From positions 1-29,363 of IMG/VR virus record IMGVR_UViG_3300001848_000161: a stretch of 29,363 bases of DNA; one strand, written 5' to 3'. Positions 21,506 to 28,630 of the stretch are shown in pieces. The position numbers and the translations under genes were made by a program. Origin of the DNA: a virus. Under the pieces are notes generated by a model. The model saw nothing but the letters and a program-made list of their open reading frames with translations, had not been told where the DNA came from and searched no databases. Position 1 is the stretch's first letter; the number at the start of each line of letters is the position of its first letter.

Positions 21506-21961
21506 ATGACACAGTACACCACCGCCTCGTTCAACTTCCCGCGTGCTAATTTCGTGGGATTCGATAAACTGTTCGATGAGCTCACACGAGCACAGCTAGG
21601 CGCTCAGAACAATAACTACCCGCCACACAATGTGGTGAAGGTCGATGAAGACAACTTCATCATTGAACTGGCAATCGCTGGTTTCAAGTCAGAAGATCTG
21701 GATATCCAGCTCAAGGATTCCATTCTGACTGTAACTGGCAAGAAGGAAGATGCTCGTGAGTACTACCATAAAGGTATCTCATCTCGCGAGTTCGTTCGTA
21801 CCTTCACACTGGGCGAACACGTTCAGGTTAATGGCGCAACTCTGGTTGACGGCATTCTGTCGATTAACTTGGAGCGCGTAGTTCCTGAAGACGAACGCCC
21901 AAAGAAGATCGAAATCAATCAGAACTCTACTAAGACTAAGAAGAGTTTTCTGAAGGACTGA
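21506..21961 (+). CDS. hsp20: Small heat shock protein Hsp20 (alpha-crystallin domain)
   Basis: The 151-residue protein has an N-terminal arm with FDKLFDEL (19-26) and an alpha-crystallin domain from about 45 to 133. The domain includes VVKVDEDNFIIELAIAGF, LTVTGKK, REFVRTFTLGEHV and the conserved GATLVDGILSINLER. The tail KKIEI supplies the I-x-I-like motif used in oligomer assembly. Hsp20 genes are typical of T4-like cyanophages and relatives, where they presumably hold unfolding proteins during infection. It appears monocistronic, with a late-type promoter, structured leader, strong Shine-Dalgarno and its own terminator. Confidence 0.95.
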   Translation: MTQYTTASFNFPRANFVGFDKLFDELTRAQLGAQNNNYPPHNVVKVDEDNFIIELAIAGFKSEDLDIQLKDSILTVTGKKEDAREYYHKGISSREFVRTFTLGEHVQVNGATLVDGILSINLERVVPEDERPKKIEINQNSTKTKKSFLKD

Positions 21962-21983
21962 CTAACTAGATAATTATTAGCTC

Positions 21984-22018
21984 TGGCGGCGGCCTTTCGA
22001 TGGGTCGCCGCCATTTTT
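21984..22018 (+). terminator. Rho-independent terminator after hsp20
   Basis: TGGCGGCG at 21984-21991 pairs perfectly with CGCCGCCA at 22006-22013, extendable inward by GCC/GGT-type pairs, followed by TTTTTG. It ends just before the gp43 promoter. Confidence 0.9.
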
Positions 22019-22021
22019 GCA

Positions 22022-22050
22022 TTTACACAAAGCAGTATTCCGTTTACAGT
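22022..22050 (+). promoter_or_regulatory. Promoter TTTACA-17-TACAGT before gene 43
   Basis: TTTACA at 22022-22027 and TACAGT at 22045-22050 are 17 bp apart. A second TTTACA overlaps the -10 at 22043-22048. ATG 22059 begins eight bases after the -10, so transcripts would be nearly leaderless. Confidence 0.5.
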
Positions 22051-22058
22051 ATTTGAGC

Positions 22059-24596
22059 ATGACATTCTACACCTCTGTTATTCGTCACGGTAAACATATC
22101 CTTTACCGCGGCTACAAAGATGGAGTCAGAGTTAAACAAAAGATCTCCTTCAAACCAACTCTGTTTCGCCGTGCTGCTTCTACTAATTTGTCTAGCGGTT
22201 GGGTGACGATGCAGAATGAAAAGGTTGAACCGATAAAGTTTGACAGCCCGTATGCTGCAAACGAGTTCATCCGTTCTCAAGAAAATCTGATGCAGCCTTG
22301 CTGGGGTAATGCACGCTGGACTGCTCAGTTTATTCAGGAAATGTTTCCGGATGAAATTCATTTTCAGCGCGATTTGCTGCAGGTGTGCAGTATCGACATC
22401 GAAACTCGTTCGGATGATGGCTTTCCGGACATCAATAATCCCACACAGCAGATCCTCGCAATCGGTTTGAAAAACAGCGCCGAGGATTGCTTTCATTTGT
22501 GGTGCGTCAAGCCATTTGATCCAGCTAACAAAGTAATTAGCGGCCGCGTCGAGGTTCATCAGTTCATCGACGAGGAATCGATGCTGCGTGACTTTCTGAA
22601 CTGGTGGTCTACTCCTGCTAATACTCCAGACATCATCACCGGCTGGAACAGCCGCTTGTTCGATGTGCCGTACATTTACAATCGGTTTGTTCGTCTGTTC
22701 GGCGCGGATGTCGCAAACAATCTTTCGCCTTGGGGTATCTGCAAATCTGAATCTTTCAACTACAAAGGTCGTCAATCTACCTTCATCGATCTTATCGGTA
22801 TTGCGCAGCTTGATTATCTTGATCTATTTCAAAAGTTTACCACACATACTTACGGCAACCAAGAATCCTACAGGCTTTCGCATATTGCTAAGGTTGTGCT
22901 GGGTGATGATAAGATTCAGTATAACGGCACGCTGCAAGAACTGTATGACCGTGATCCGCAGTTGTTCTTCAACTATAACTTGAAGGACGTCGAACTGATC
23001 GAACGCTTTGAGGACAAACTCGGTCTGATTACTCTTGCGCTGACGATTGCGTATATTGGCGGTGTCAACTATGTCGATACACTGGGTACCACTGCGATCT
23101 GGGACTCGATCATTTACCGCGATCTGTGCAAGCGCAAGGTCACGATTCCAGCAACTGCTGTCAAAGAAAAGACTGAATACCCTGGCGGTTATGTGAAGGA
23201 TGTGATGATCGGCAAGCACGACTGGGTATGTTCTTTTGACGTAAACTCGATGTACCCAAATCTGTTCGTGCAGTACAATATGTCTCCGGAAACGATCATC
23301 GGTACCGAGAATGACATTACTCCTGGGATCGATGTGGAAATGCTGCTTGCTGATAAGCCATTCACGCCAGTACATCAGACAATCATGGCTGCTAACGGCG
23401 TGCATTTCCGTGCTGATGTTCAAGGCGTGATTCCGCGAATGGTTGAAGGTATTTACAATCAGCGCGTGGCACTCAAGGCCTCAATGATTGCTGAAAAGAA
23501 ACGCCTTGAAACTATTCCGAAGACTGACAAGACTGCTCGCGCTGCGTGCGAACGCGAAGTTTCGCGCCTTGAAAATCATCAGATCGCCGTCAAGATCTTG
23601 CTGAACAGTTTGTACGGCGCCTGCGGTAATGCATACTTCCGTTACTTCGACATTCGTATTGCTCAAGGTATCACGCTAACCGGTCAAACCGCTATTCGTT
23701 CTGCTGAAAAGGCAGTCAATGCTTTTCTGAACAAGACACTTAAAACTGATAGTGTTGACTACGTTATTGCTATCGATACCGATTCGCTATACGTTGCTAT
23801 GGACAAAATCGTGCAGATGTTTCAGCCCAAGAATCCCTGCAAGTTCTTGGATGAATTCTGTAAGAAGGCTGTTGAGCCTATCCTTGAAAAGGCCATGGAT
23901 GATCTGGCAGCTAAGACATTCTGTCCAAAGAATCGTATGGTAATGAAGCGCGAGGCAATTGCTGATCGCGGTATTTGGACTGCTAAAAAGCGCTACATTC
24001 TGAACGTGCTGAATAATGAAGGTGTGCAGTATGCCGAGCCGAAGATCAAGATGATGGGCATCGAGGCAGTCAAATCATCCACGCCAGAAATATGCCGTGA
24101 TGAAATGTATCAGATGTTCAAGCTCATTATGTCTGGCACTGAGCAGGATGTTCAGGACGCGATTGCAAAGTTCAGGTTACGGTTCCGCAACTCTGCTCCT
24201 GATGAAATTGCTTTTCCGCGAGGTGTGTCTGATCTAGACAAATGGATTGACGAAAAGGCTTTGGAAAATGGACGCCGCTGGTGGCCTGCCATGGGTACTC
24301 CGATTCATGTGCGCGGTGCTCTTTTCTACAACCGGTTATTGCTAGAACACAAACTGACTAGAAAGTATCAGTTCATAAATAACGGTGACAAGATCAAATT
24401 TGTCTATCTGAACTCAGTCCATGAACACGTCCTTTCTTTTCCTGAGGCTTTGCCAAAAGAACTGAAAGAAATTGCTCAGCAAATTGACTATGATACTCAA
24501 TTTCAGAAAACGTTCCTTGATCCTCTCGAATCTATTTTGTCCGCGATTAAGTGGCGTGCTGAAAAAGTTGCAAGCCTGGAAGATTTTTTTTCTTAA
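22059..24596 (+). CDS. 43: DNA polymerase gp43 (family B)
   Basis: The frame opens at 22017, but ATG 22059 (MTFYTSVIRHGKHILYRG) fits the family start, giving 845 residues against 898 in T4. The 3'-5' exonuclease motifs are SIDIETR (D113, E115), GWNSRLFDVPY (N196, D202) and YNLKDVELIERF (Y306, D310). Polymerase motifs are A DVNSMYPNL (394-402), B KILLNSLYG (512-520) and C DTDS (573-576), followed by AKKRY (642-646). The C-terminal SLEDFFS resembles the clamp-binding peptide. All catalytic residues are present and there is no intein or split. It begins its own transcription unit after the hsp20 terminator. Confidence 0.97.
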   Translation: MTFYTSVIRHGKHILYRGYKDGVRVKQKISFKPTLFRRAASTNLSSGWVTMQNEKVEPIKFDSPYAANEFIRSQENLMQPCWGNARWTAQFIQEMFPDEIHFQRDLLQVCSIDIETRSDDGFPDINNPTQQILAIGLKNSAEDCFHLWCVKPFDPANKVISGRVEVHQFIDEESMLRDFLNWWSTPANTPDIITGWNSRLFDVPYIYNRFVRLFGADVANNLSPWGICKSESFNYKGRQSTFIDLIGIAQLDYLDLFQKFTTHTYGNQESYRLSHIAKVVLGDDKIQYNGTLQELYDRDPQLFFNYNLKDVELIERFEDKLGLITLALTIAYIGGVNYVDTLGTTAIWDSIIYRDLCKRKVTIPATAVKEKTEYPGGYVKDVMIGKHDWVCSFDVNSMYPNLFVQYNMSPETIIGTENDITPGIDVEMLLADKPFTPVHQTIMAANGVHFRADVQGVIPRMVEGIYNQRVALKASMIAEKKRLETIPKTDKTARAACEREVSRLENHQIAVKILLNSLYGACGNAYFRYFDIRIAQGITLTGQTAIRSAEKAVNAFLNKTLKTDSVDYVIAIDTDSLYVAMDKIVQMFQPKNPCKFLDEFCKKAVEPILEKAMDDLAAKTFCPKNRMVMKREAIADRGIWTAKKRYILNVLNNEGVQYAEPKIKMMGIEAVKSSTPEICRDEMYQMFKLIMSGTEQDVQDAIAKFRLRFRNSAPDEIAFPRGVSDLDKWIDEKALENGRRWWPAMGTPIHVRGALFYNRLLLEHKLTRKYQFINNGDKIKFVYLNSVHEHVLSFPEALPKELKEIAQQIDYDTQFQKTFLDPLESILSAIKWRAEKVASLEDFFS

Positions 24597-24637
24597 AAGA
24601 TTGCAATTCAACCGTAACTCGCAATAATAAACACACT

Positions 24638-25804
24638 ATGTCCTATACATTCACCAAAGAAGATGAAGGTTATTCCGGAAGTTATTCTTACGTTCCGCCA
24701 AAAACAATCACGCACACAGTAGAAGCAGATGATGCTGATCTTTATCAGCTGTGCGCTGCTTTCGAAGACTTTCTCCGCGGTTGCGGATATGTTTTCGATG
24801 GTCATATCGAGGTCGTCGAAGACGAAACAGATGAATCAGCAGTTGCTCAAGGAGACAGCGACAATGATACCGCCACGTTCGATCCTAACGGCAGCGATCA
24901 GGCTGAGTTCGATTTCTCTGAAGATACTCAGGACGATGAAGCTATCGCTAAGGTCGAAGATACTGTAGCAGGTATCGTTTCTTCTGATCCGGTTCCAGCT
25001 GCTGTTATTCCTGCTGTTGTAGACAGCGTGGTATCAAACAGCCCAAGTGCTGATGTTCCAGAAGCTGCCGCAGTTGTAGCAAATGTCGTGCAGACTGTTG
25101 CTGCGTCAGATGCCGAAACGCATCCTGCTGTTGCTGCCGCAGTCACTGCTGCTGTTGCCGCTGTTGCTAATTCTGATCCGGACACAGTCACAGATCCTGA
25201 GGCAGTCACAGCTGCTATCACTGATGCAGTTGCTGCTACTCCTGCAATCAAGGATCCTGCTGTTGCTCAGGCCGCATCTGATGCAGTCGCTGATGTTATT
25301 AAGGCTGCTACTGGTACCGCTCCTGCGCCTGAGGTCGTCAACCAAGTCGCTGATGCTGTGGCTACTTGCCCAGTTGAAACCGTTGTTGCAGACATCGTGC
25401 AGGCACCAGCTGTTCCTTCCCCTGATGTTCCAGCAGTCGTGAACGATGTGGTTGCTGTCAGTCCCAGTTCAGGAACTCCCGCAGCCGAAACAGTCGTCAG
25501 CAATGTCGTCGAGGCCGTCGTTTCAGCCGAACCAGAAACCCATCCTGCAGTGGTTGAAGCAGTCTCTGCCGCGGTGGCTGCAGTGGTAAATGCTGATCCT
25601 GCTGTCGTCACAGATCCTGCTCAGGTTACTGCAGCAATCACTGCCGCTGTTGCACAGGTAAATCCTCCTGCAACCGCAGAAGAACAGGCTAAGGTTACTG
25701 CCGCTGTCGCAGACGTCGTAGCTAATGCCACGAATGTCGATCAGGTTACTCCTGAGGTTCAGCAACAGATTGCACAGGCAGTCGCTGCTACTCCTACTTC
25801 CTGA
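24638..25804 (+). CDS. Unknown protein: short conserved-looking N-terminus plus Ala/Val-rich tandem repeat domain
   Basis: This 388-residue protein has a distinct N-terminus (1-60), MSYTFTKEDEGYSGSYSYVPP then VEADDADLYQLCAAFEDFLRGCGYVF, which reads like a small globular phage protein. An acidic linker follows (about 61-105). From about residue 106 to the end the sequence is Ala/Val/Pro/Asp/Thr-rich, with two copies of a 140-residue unit. Marker segments HPAV and VTDP.. VTAAIT recur exactly 420 bases apart. There are no aromatic residues, signal peptide or membrane anchor in the repeat part. No family is recognised for the repeat. It could be an extended helical spacer, a virion-associated fibre or an anchoring protein; the location after gp43 gives no clear clue. 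Confidence 0.75.
   Translation: MSYTFTKEDEGYSGSYSYVPPKTITHTVEADDADLYQLCAAFEDFLRGCGYVFDGHIEVVEDETDESAVAQGDSDNDTATFDPNGSDQAEFDFSEDTQDDEAIAKVEDTVAGIVSSDPVPAAVIPAVVDSVVSNSPSADVPEAAAVVANVVQTVAASDAETHPAVAAAVTAAVAAVANSDPDTVTDPEAVTAAITDAVAATPAIKDPAVAQAASDAVADVIKAATGTAPAPEVVNQVADAVATCPVETVVADIVQAPAVPSPDVPAVVNDVVAVSPSSGTPAAETVVSNVVEAVVSAEPETHPAVVEAVSAAVAAVVNADPAVVTDPAQVTAAITAAVAQVNPPATAEEQAKVTAAVADVVANATNVDQVTPEVQQQIAQAVAATPTS
25004..25423 (+). repeat. Coding tandem repeat unit 1 (140 codons)
   Basis: First copy of a 420-base in-frame unit. Its reference points are VIPAVVDS at the start, HPAV at 25121 and TDPEAVTAAIT near 25192. Confidence 0.75.
25424..25804 (+). repeat. Coding tandem repeat unit 2 (127 codons, shortened)
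   Basis: Second copy, starting DVPAVVND, with HPAV at 25541 and TDPAQVTAAIT near 25612. All matches are offset by 420 bases from unit 1 without indels over most of the length. It ends about 13 codons short, at the stop. Confidence 0.75.
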
Positions 25805-25830
25805 TTGCATCGAATCAGCATCCATATATT

Positions 25831-26250
25831 ATGATGACTCAAATGGAAAATAAACCAACAGACTGGTGTCAGGACATTGCCGAAATGCACACTAAGTTTG
25901 GCGTCAATCCAGCAGTGCGTCAAATGGATGCTGATAAGCTCAAGGCCTTCTTGGAGTTTCGTATTCGATTTCTCCAAGAAGAACTTGATGAAATGAAGAA
26001 TACCCATGAAATGGAAGATGTGACCGATGCACTGATTGATTTGTGCGTGGTTGCTATCGGCACACTGAATGCGCTTGACATAGATCCTTATCTCGCATGG
26101 AATCGTGTTCATGCTGCTAACATGGCTAAGGAAGTTGGCATCAAGGCAACGCGGCCCAATCCGCTTGGCTTGCCTGATCTGATCAAGCCTGCGGGGTGGA
26201 CTGCTCCTTCACACAAAGACAACATTGGTCTGCTGAGCAAGTTTCAATGA
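25831..26250 (+). CDS. MazG-like nucleotide pyrophosphohydrolase
   Basis: This 139-residue protein belongs by pattern to the all-alpha NTP pyrophosphatases (MazG, PRA-PH, phage relatives). FLQEELDEM (47-55) is the EExxE metal-binding helix. The next helix, MEDVTDALIDLCVVAIGTLNALDIDPYLAWNRVHAANMAKEVG (61-103), carries the acidic partner residues and the family's VHAANMAK segment. Such enzymes hydrolyse non-canonical or excess NTPs, or (p)ppGpp in some cases. Its stop overlaps the next start by ATGA. In-frame ATGs at 25831, 25834 and 25843 leave the exact start uncertain. Confidence 0.85.
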   Translation: MMTQMENKPTDWCQDIAEMHTKFGVNPAVRQMDADKLKAFLEFRIRFLQEELDEMKNTHEMEDVTDALIDLCVVAIGTLNALDIDPYLAWNRVHAANMAKEVGIKATRPNPLGLPDLIKPAGWTAPSHKDNIGLLSKFQ

Positions 26251-27203
26251 CGTATAGTCTGACAATCTTCAAGTCGATCTTTCACAACAAGACCGACAGA
26301 AGAATGAACTTTTCTGACTGGAAAAGCTTCGAGCGGCTGCTTTATCAGCTCTCGGAGCTACCCGGTAAGAAAGCAAAGAAAGGCGAGCGCCCCACCGAGG
26401 ACGTTTCGCCTCTCATATCTCCAGCTATCTACAAGCCTGATACCACTCGCGCTAACGATAACGTGACCGAGTGGGCAGGTTGGGCTGCTCTGGACATCGA
26501 TAACTGCGAGGTGTCTATCGAAGAAGCACTCAAGCAGTACAAGCAGTATTACTACGTCTGTTATTCCACTGCCTCATCGACCGTTGAAAAGCCAAAGTTT
26601 CGTCTGGTATTTCCGCTGACCACCGCAGTCAAGAACAAAGACATTCGCCATTTTTGGTTTGCTCTGAACAAGCACTTCAACAATATGGGCGATGCTCAGA
26701 CTAAAGATCTGAGTCGTATGTACTACGTTCCGGCGCAGTATCCAAATGCTCACAACTTCATCTTCACTAACAAAGGCGCGTTCATTGACCCGCACGGTAT
26801 GGTAGCACTACATCCTTACGTTCAGAAGAGTGCCAACAGCATTTTGGAATCATTGCCTGAGGAAATGCGTAAGGAAATCTTCGAGCGTCGCAAGTCTCAG
26901 ATGACCAACCGTGACATTCGATGGACTGGTTATGCAGACTGCCCGTTCGTCAACCGAAAGCTGATCGATGAATACAAGCGTATGTCTGGAGTAGATGGCA
27001 GCGGGCGTTACCGAATGATCTATCGGATTATGTCCAGCATCGCCTGCAATGCTATCAAGAAAAAGTATCCAATTACTGCAAAGCAGATTGCTATGCTTTT
27101 GCGCGAGCTTGATGCCCACACCTCGCGCATTTATCAGAAAAGACCGCTTGAAACTGAGGCGGATCGTGCGATTGAATATGCTTACTCTTCAGTGACTCAT
27201 TGA
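26247..27203 (+). CDS. Probable primase-like (AEP-fold) replication protein
   Basis: ATG 26247 overlaps the preceding stop and is preferred over 26196, giving 318 residues. The segment WAGWAALDIDNCEV (LDID 82-85), the strand YYYVCYSTASS (101-111), KFRLVFPLTT (117-126), and TKDLSRMYYVPAQYP (152-166) follow the order seen in plasmid and phage primases of the archaeo-eukaryotic (AEP/RepB) fold. In that fold an acidic pair is followed by a Ser/Thr-rich strand, an R-L-V/I-x-P strand and a D..SRxxY.P loop. The C-terminal third is helical. The exact catalytic third motif is not certain. A replication or priming role is inferred; it could be an inactive relative. Confidence 0.6.
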   Translation: MTYSLTIFKSIFHNKTDRRMNFSDWKSFERLLYQLSELPGKKAKKGERPTEDVSPLISPAIYKPDTTRANDNVTEWAGWAALDIDNCEVSIEEALKQYKQYYYVCYSTASSTVEKPKFRLVFPLTTAVKNKDIRHFWFALNKHFNNMGDAQTKDLSRMYYVPAQYPNAHNFIFTNKGAFIDPHGMVALHPYVQKSANSILESLPEEMRKEIFERRKSQMTNRDIRWTGYADCPFVNRKLIDEYKRMSGVDGSGRYRMIYRIMSSIACNAIKKKYPITAKQIAMLLRELDAHTSRIYQKRPLETEADRAIEYAYSSVTH

Positions 27204-27232
27204 TAGCCAACGGGTTACGAAATTTTTAGCAG

Positions 27233-27260
27233 TTTACAAGTGGCTGCCACTGTGTAGGAT
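27233..27260 (+). promoter_or_regulatory. Promoter TTTACA-16-TAGGAT with palindromic spacer
   Basis: TTTACAAG begins at 27233 and TAGGAT is at 27255-27260 (16-bp spacing). The spacer contains a 13-bp palindrome AGTGGC-T-GCCACT at 27239-27251, directly between the two boxes. ATG 27270 is nine bases after the -10, so the mRNA should be nearly leaderless. Confidence 0.65.
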
Positions 27261-27269
27261 ATTGCCACG

Positions 27270-27737
27270 ATGAAATCACACGTTCTAAACCGCCTGGGTG
27301 CCCAGGTTGCTCTAACTCAGCTCGGCTTCCACAAGACTTGGTCGCCGCATTATCTGCGCGCTCCGGATGGTCGTCAGTGCGTCATTCGCGTCCAGCCCCA
27401 GTTTGGCGAGGACGGCTCGTTCTCAATCGAGGTCACCGGCAAGGAGAACCTCATGACTCAGCTGAAGACTAATACCGTCATCTTCGTCAACTACAACAAG
27501 CCTGGAGTCATCGAGTTCTACGAGTGCATCGATCCGGCTAGCGCTCCAGTTGAGTACGTCAAAGGCGTAGCGTATGCCCGCGGCCGTGACAAGACTTATA
27601 CTCGTACGATTCTGCGGCTCGACCGCACCAAGACCAAGCTTATTCACACGATCAACGACCAGAAGCTCTGGCTCAAGTTCCGTGCTAACTCTATGGCGCA
27701 GGCGCACAATCTGAACTCACCGCACTATGCTAACTAA
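27270..27737 (+). CDS. Protein of unknown function
   Basis: This 155-residue, basic alpha/beta-looking protein starts MKSHVLNRLGAQVALTQLGF. It has alternating strands such as CVIRVQPQF, SFSIEVTG, TVIFVNY and VIEFYECI, and a C-terminal basic region (RTILRLDRTKTKLIH, KLWLKFRANS). No signal peptide, membrane segment or known motif is visible, and I do not recognise the family. Its 3' end overlaps the nuclease-like gene by 11 bases, so the two are probably cotranscribed from the promoter at 27233. A function shared with that neighbour is possible but unproven. Confidence 0.65.
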   Translation: MKSHVLNRLGAQVALTQLGFHKTWSPHYLRAPDGRQCVIRVQPQFGEDGSFSIEVTGKENLMTQLKTNTVIFVNYNKPGVIEFYECIDPASAPVEYVKGVAYARGRDKTYTRTILRLDRTKTKLIHTINDQKLWLKFRANSMAQAHNLNSPHYAN

Positions 27738-28239
27738 TCTGAGACATAACGCACAATCTGCACTCGGTGATCTTGCAGAGCGCACAGTTGCAGAATTATT
27801 TGATGACTTTGTCAGAAACACCGATCCTTTCGATTCTAACTGTGACGGGCATTTCACTAGGTCAAACCTTGATGTTGAGATCAAGTGTCAAGACCCATGG
27901 TATAACTCTGGCGGATTGTCCATTACTGACAACGGAAGAAATAACTTCAGCAAGTGTATGCGAGTCAATCTGCTATACTTTGTGGTTTATCAATCAAATC
28001 CCACACATCCACGCGGCAAAGCCAGTTGGGACAAGATCATAGTTTACAAAGTGATTGATAGAAATAAGTTCGATAGAAGTAAGCGCCACTTTTTCGTCAA
28101 TGGCCAAAGGCATATCGAAAAAGTAATCATCTACGAGTGGGACAATCTTGAGGTAGTAAAAGAGATTCAGGATCTTAAACTCGCGAATGAATTCCGCAGA
28201 CTTTCTGGTTCAGAATTTTTACGTCCATCCGCATTTTAA
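27727..28239 (+). CDS. PD-(D/E)XK-like nuclease-fold protein
   Basis: This 170-residue protein has the sequence hallmarks of a PD-(D/E)XK core. A first helix carries a conserved Glu (GDLAERTVAELF, E18). A following acidic loop DSNCDG holds D36 and D40. The strand NLDVEIKC gives D49-x-E51-x-K53, then a Ser/Gly-rich segment and two strands (RVNLLYFVVYQ, DKIIVYKVI). The fold includes restriction enzymes, resolvases and holliday-junction nucleases. It overlaps the preceding unknown gene. Which reaction it carries out cannot be told from the sequence, and it could be catalytically inactive. Confidence 0.65.
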   Translation: MLTNLRHNAQSALGDLAERTVAELFDDFVRNTDPFDSNCDGHFTRSNLDVEIKCQDPWYNSGGLSITDNGRNNFSKCMRVNLLYFVVYQSNPTHPRGKASWDKIIVYKVIDRNKFDRSKRHFFVNGQRHIEKVIIYEWDNLEVVKEIQDLKLANEFRRLSGSEFLRPSAF

Positions 28240-28241
28240 GA

Positions 28242-28269
28242 TTTACAAGCTGTCTATATAGTATAGCAT
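28242..28269 (+). promoter_or_regulatory. Promoter TTTACA-16-TAGCAT
   Basis: TTTACAAG begins at 28242, two bases after the previous stop, and TAGCAT is at 28264-28269. The spacer holds the palindrome CTATATAG. ATG 28277 lies seven bases after the -10, so the transcript would start at or next to the A of ATG. Confidence 0.6.
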
Positions 28270-28276
28270 TACTCCT

Positions 28277-28630
28277 ATGTCTAAGCCATCCATCAAAGTT
28301 CTCGAAGAGTGTGCAGCTCTTCAGCTCAAGAAATCCAATGATTATCAGAATCCCAACAGCACGATCCGTCAGGCCGATTACTATCCGCGCGGCGTCGCAT
28401 CGATCCTCGACATCATCCACACCAAGACTCTTCGAATGCGGTCAGTACTCGAAGCTATGGAATCAGACCCCAGTTATACTCCGAACTTCGAGTCGCTCGA
28501 AGACTCCGGTAAAGATCTGATCAACTACGCTTCATTCTTTGTGGCGTATCTACGCGGCGGCGTCGATGGCCAGTCGCCTGACCGTGACCATCTCAACCGC
28601 AAAATCAAAAAGACCGATGCTCAGAGTTAA
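28277..28630 (+). CDS. DUF1599 protein (nucleotide modification-associated domain 1)
   Basis: This 117-residue protein matches the DUF1599/Nmad1 pattern. An N-terminal helix ends KKSNDYQNPNS (18-28), followed by YYPRGVASILDIIHTKTLRMRSVLE (35-59) and the ESLEDSGKDLINYASFFVAYLRG segment (72-94). The family occurs in phages near thymidylate synthase-type and DNA-modification genes, and its biochemical role is not settled. Here its last 14 bases overlap a thymidylate synthase-family gene, reinforcing a nucleotide-metabolism context. Confidence 0.8.
   Translation: MSKPSIKVLEECAALQLKKSNDYQNPNSTIRQADYYPRGVASILDIIHTKTLRMRSVLEAMESDPSYTPNFESLEDSGKDLINYASFFVAYLRGGVDGQSPDRDHLNRKIKKTDAQS

Noticed and set aside
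22044-22775. 243-codon minus-strand frame
   Set aside because: Antisense to the conserved exonuclease domain of gp43; composition is typical of a shadow frame.
24601-24628. TTGCAA-16-AATAAT as promoter of the Ala/Val repeat gene
   Set aside because: The boxes are loose and the region is generally A-rich. It does not match the recurring promoter class. Possible but not supported enough to list.
25805-25830. TTGCAT ... TATATT before the MazG-like gene
   Set aside because: The spacing of 14 bases is too short for a normal promoter.
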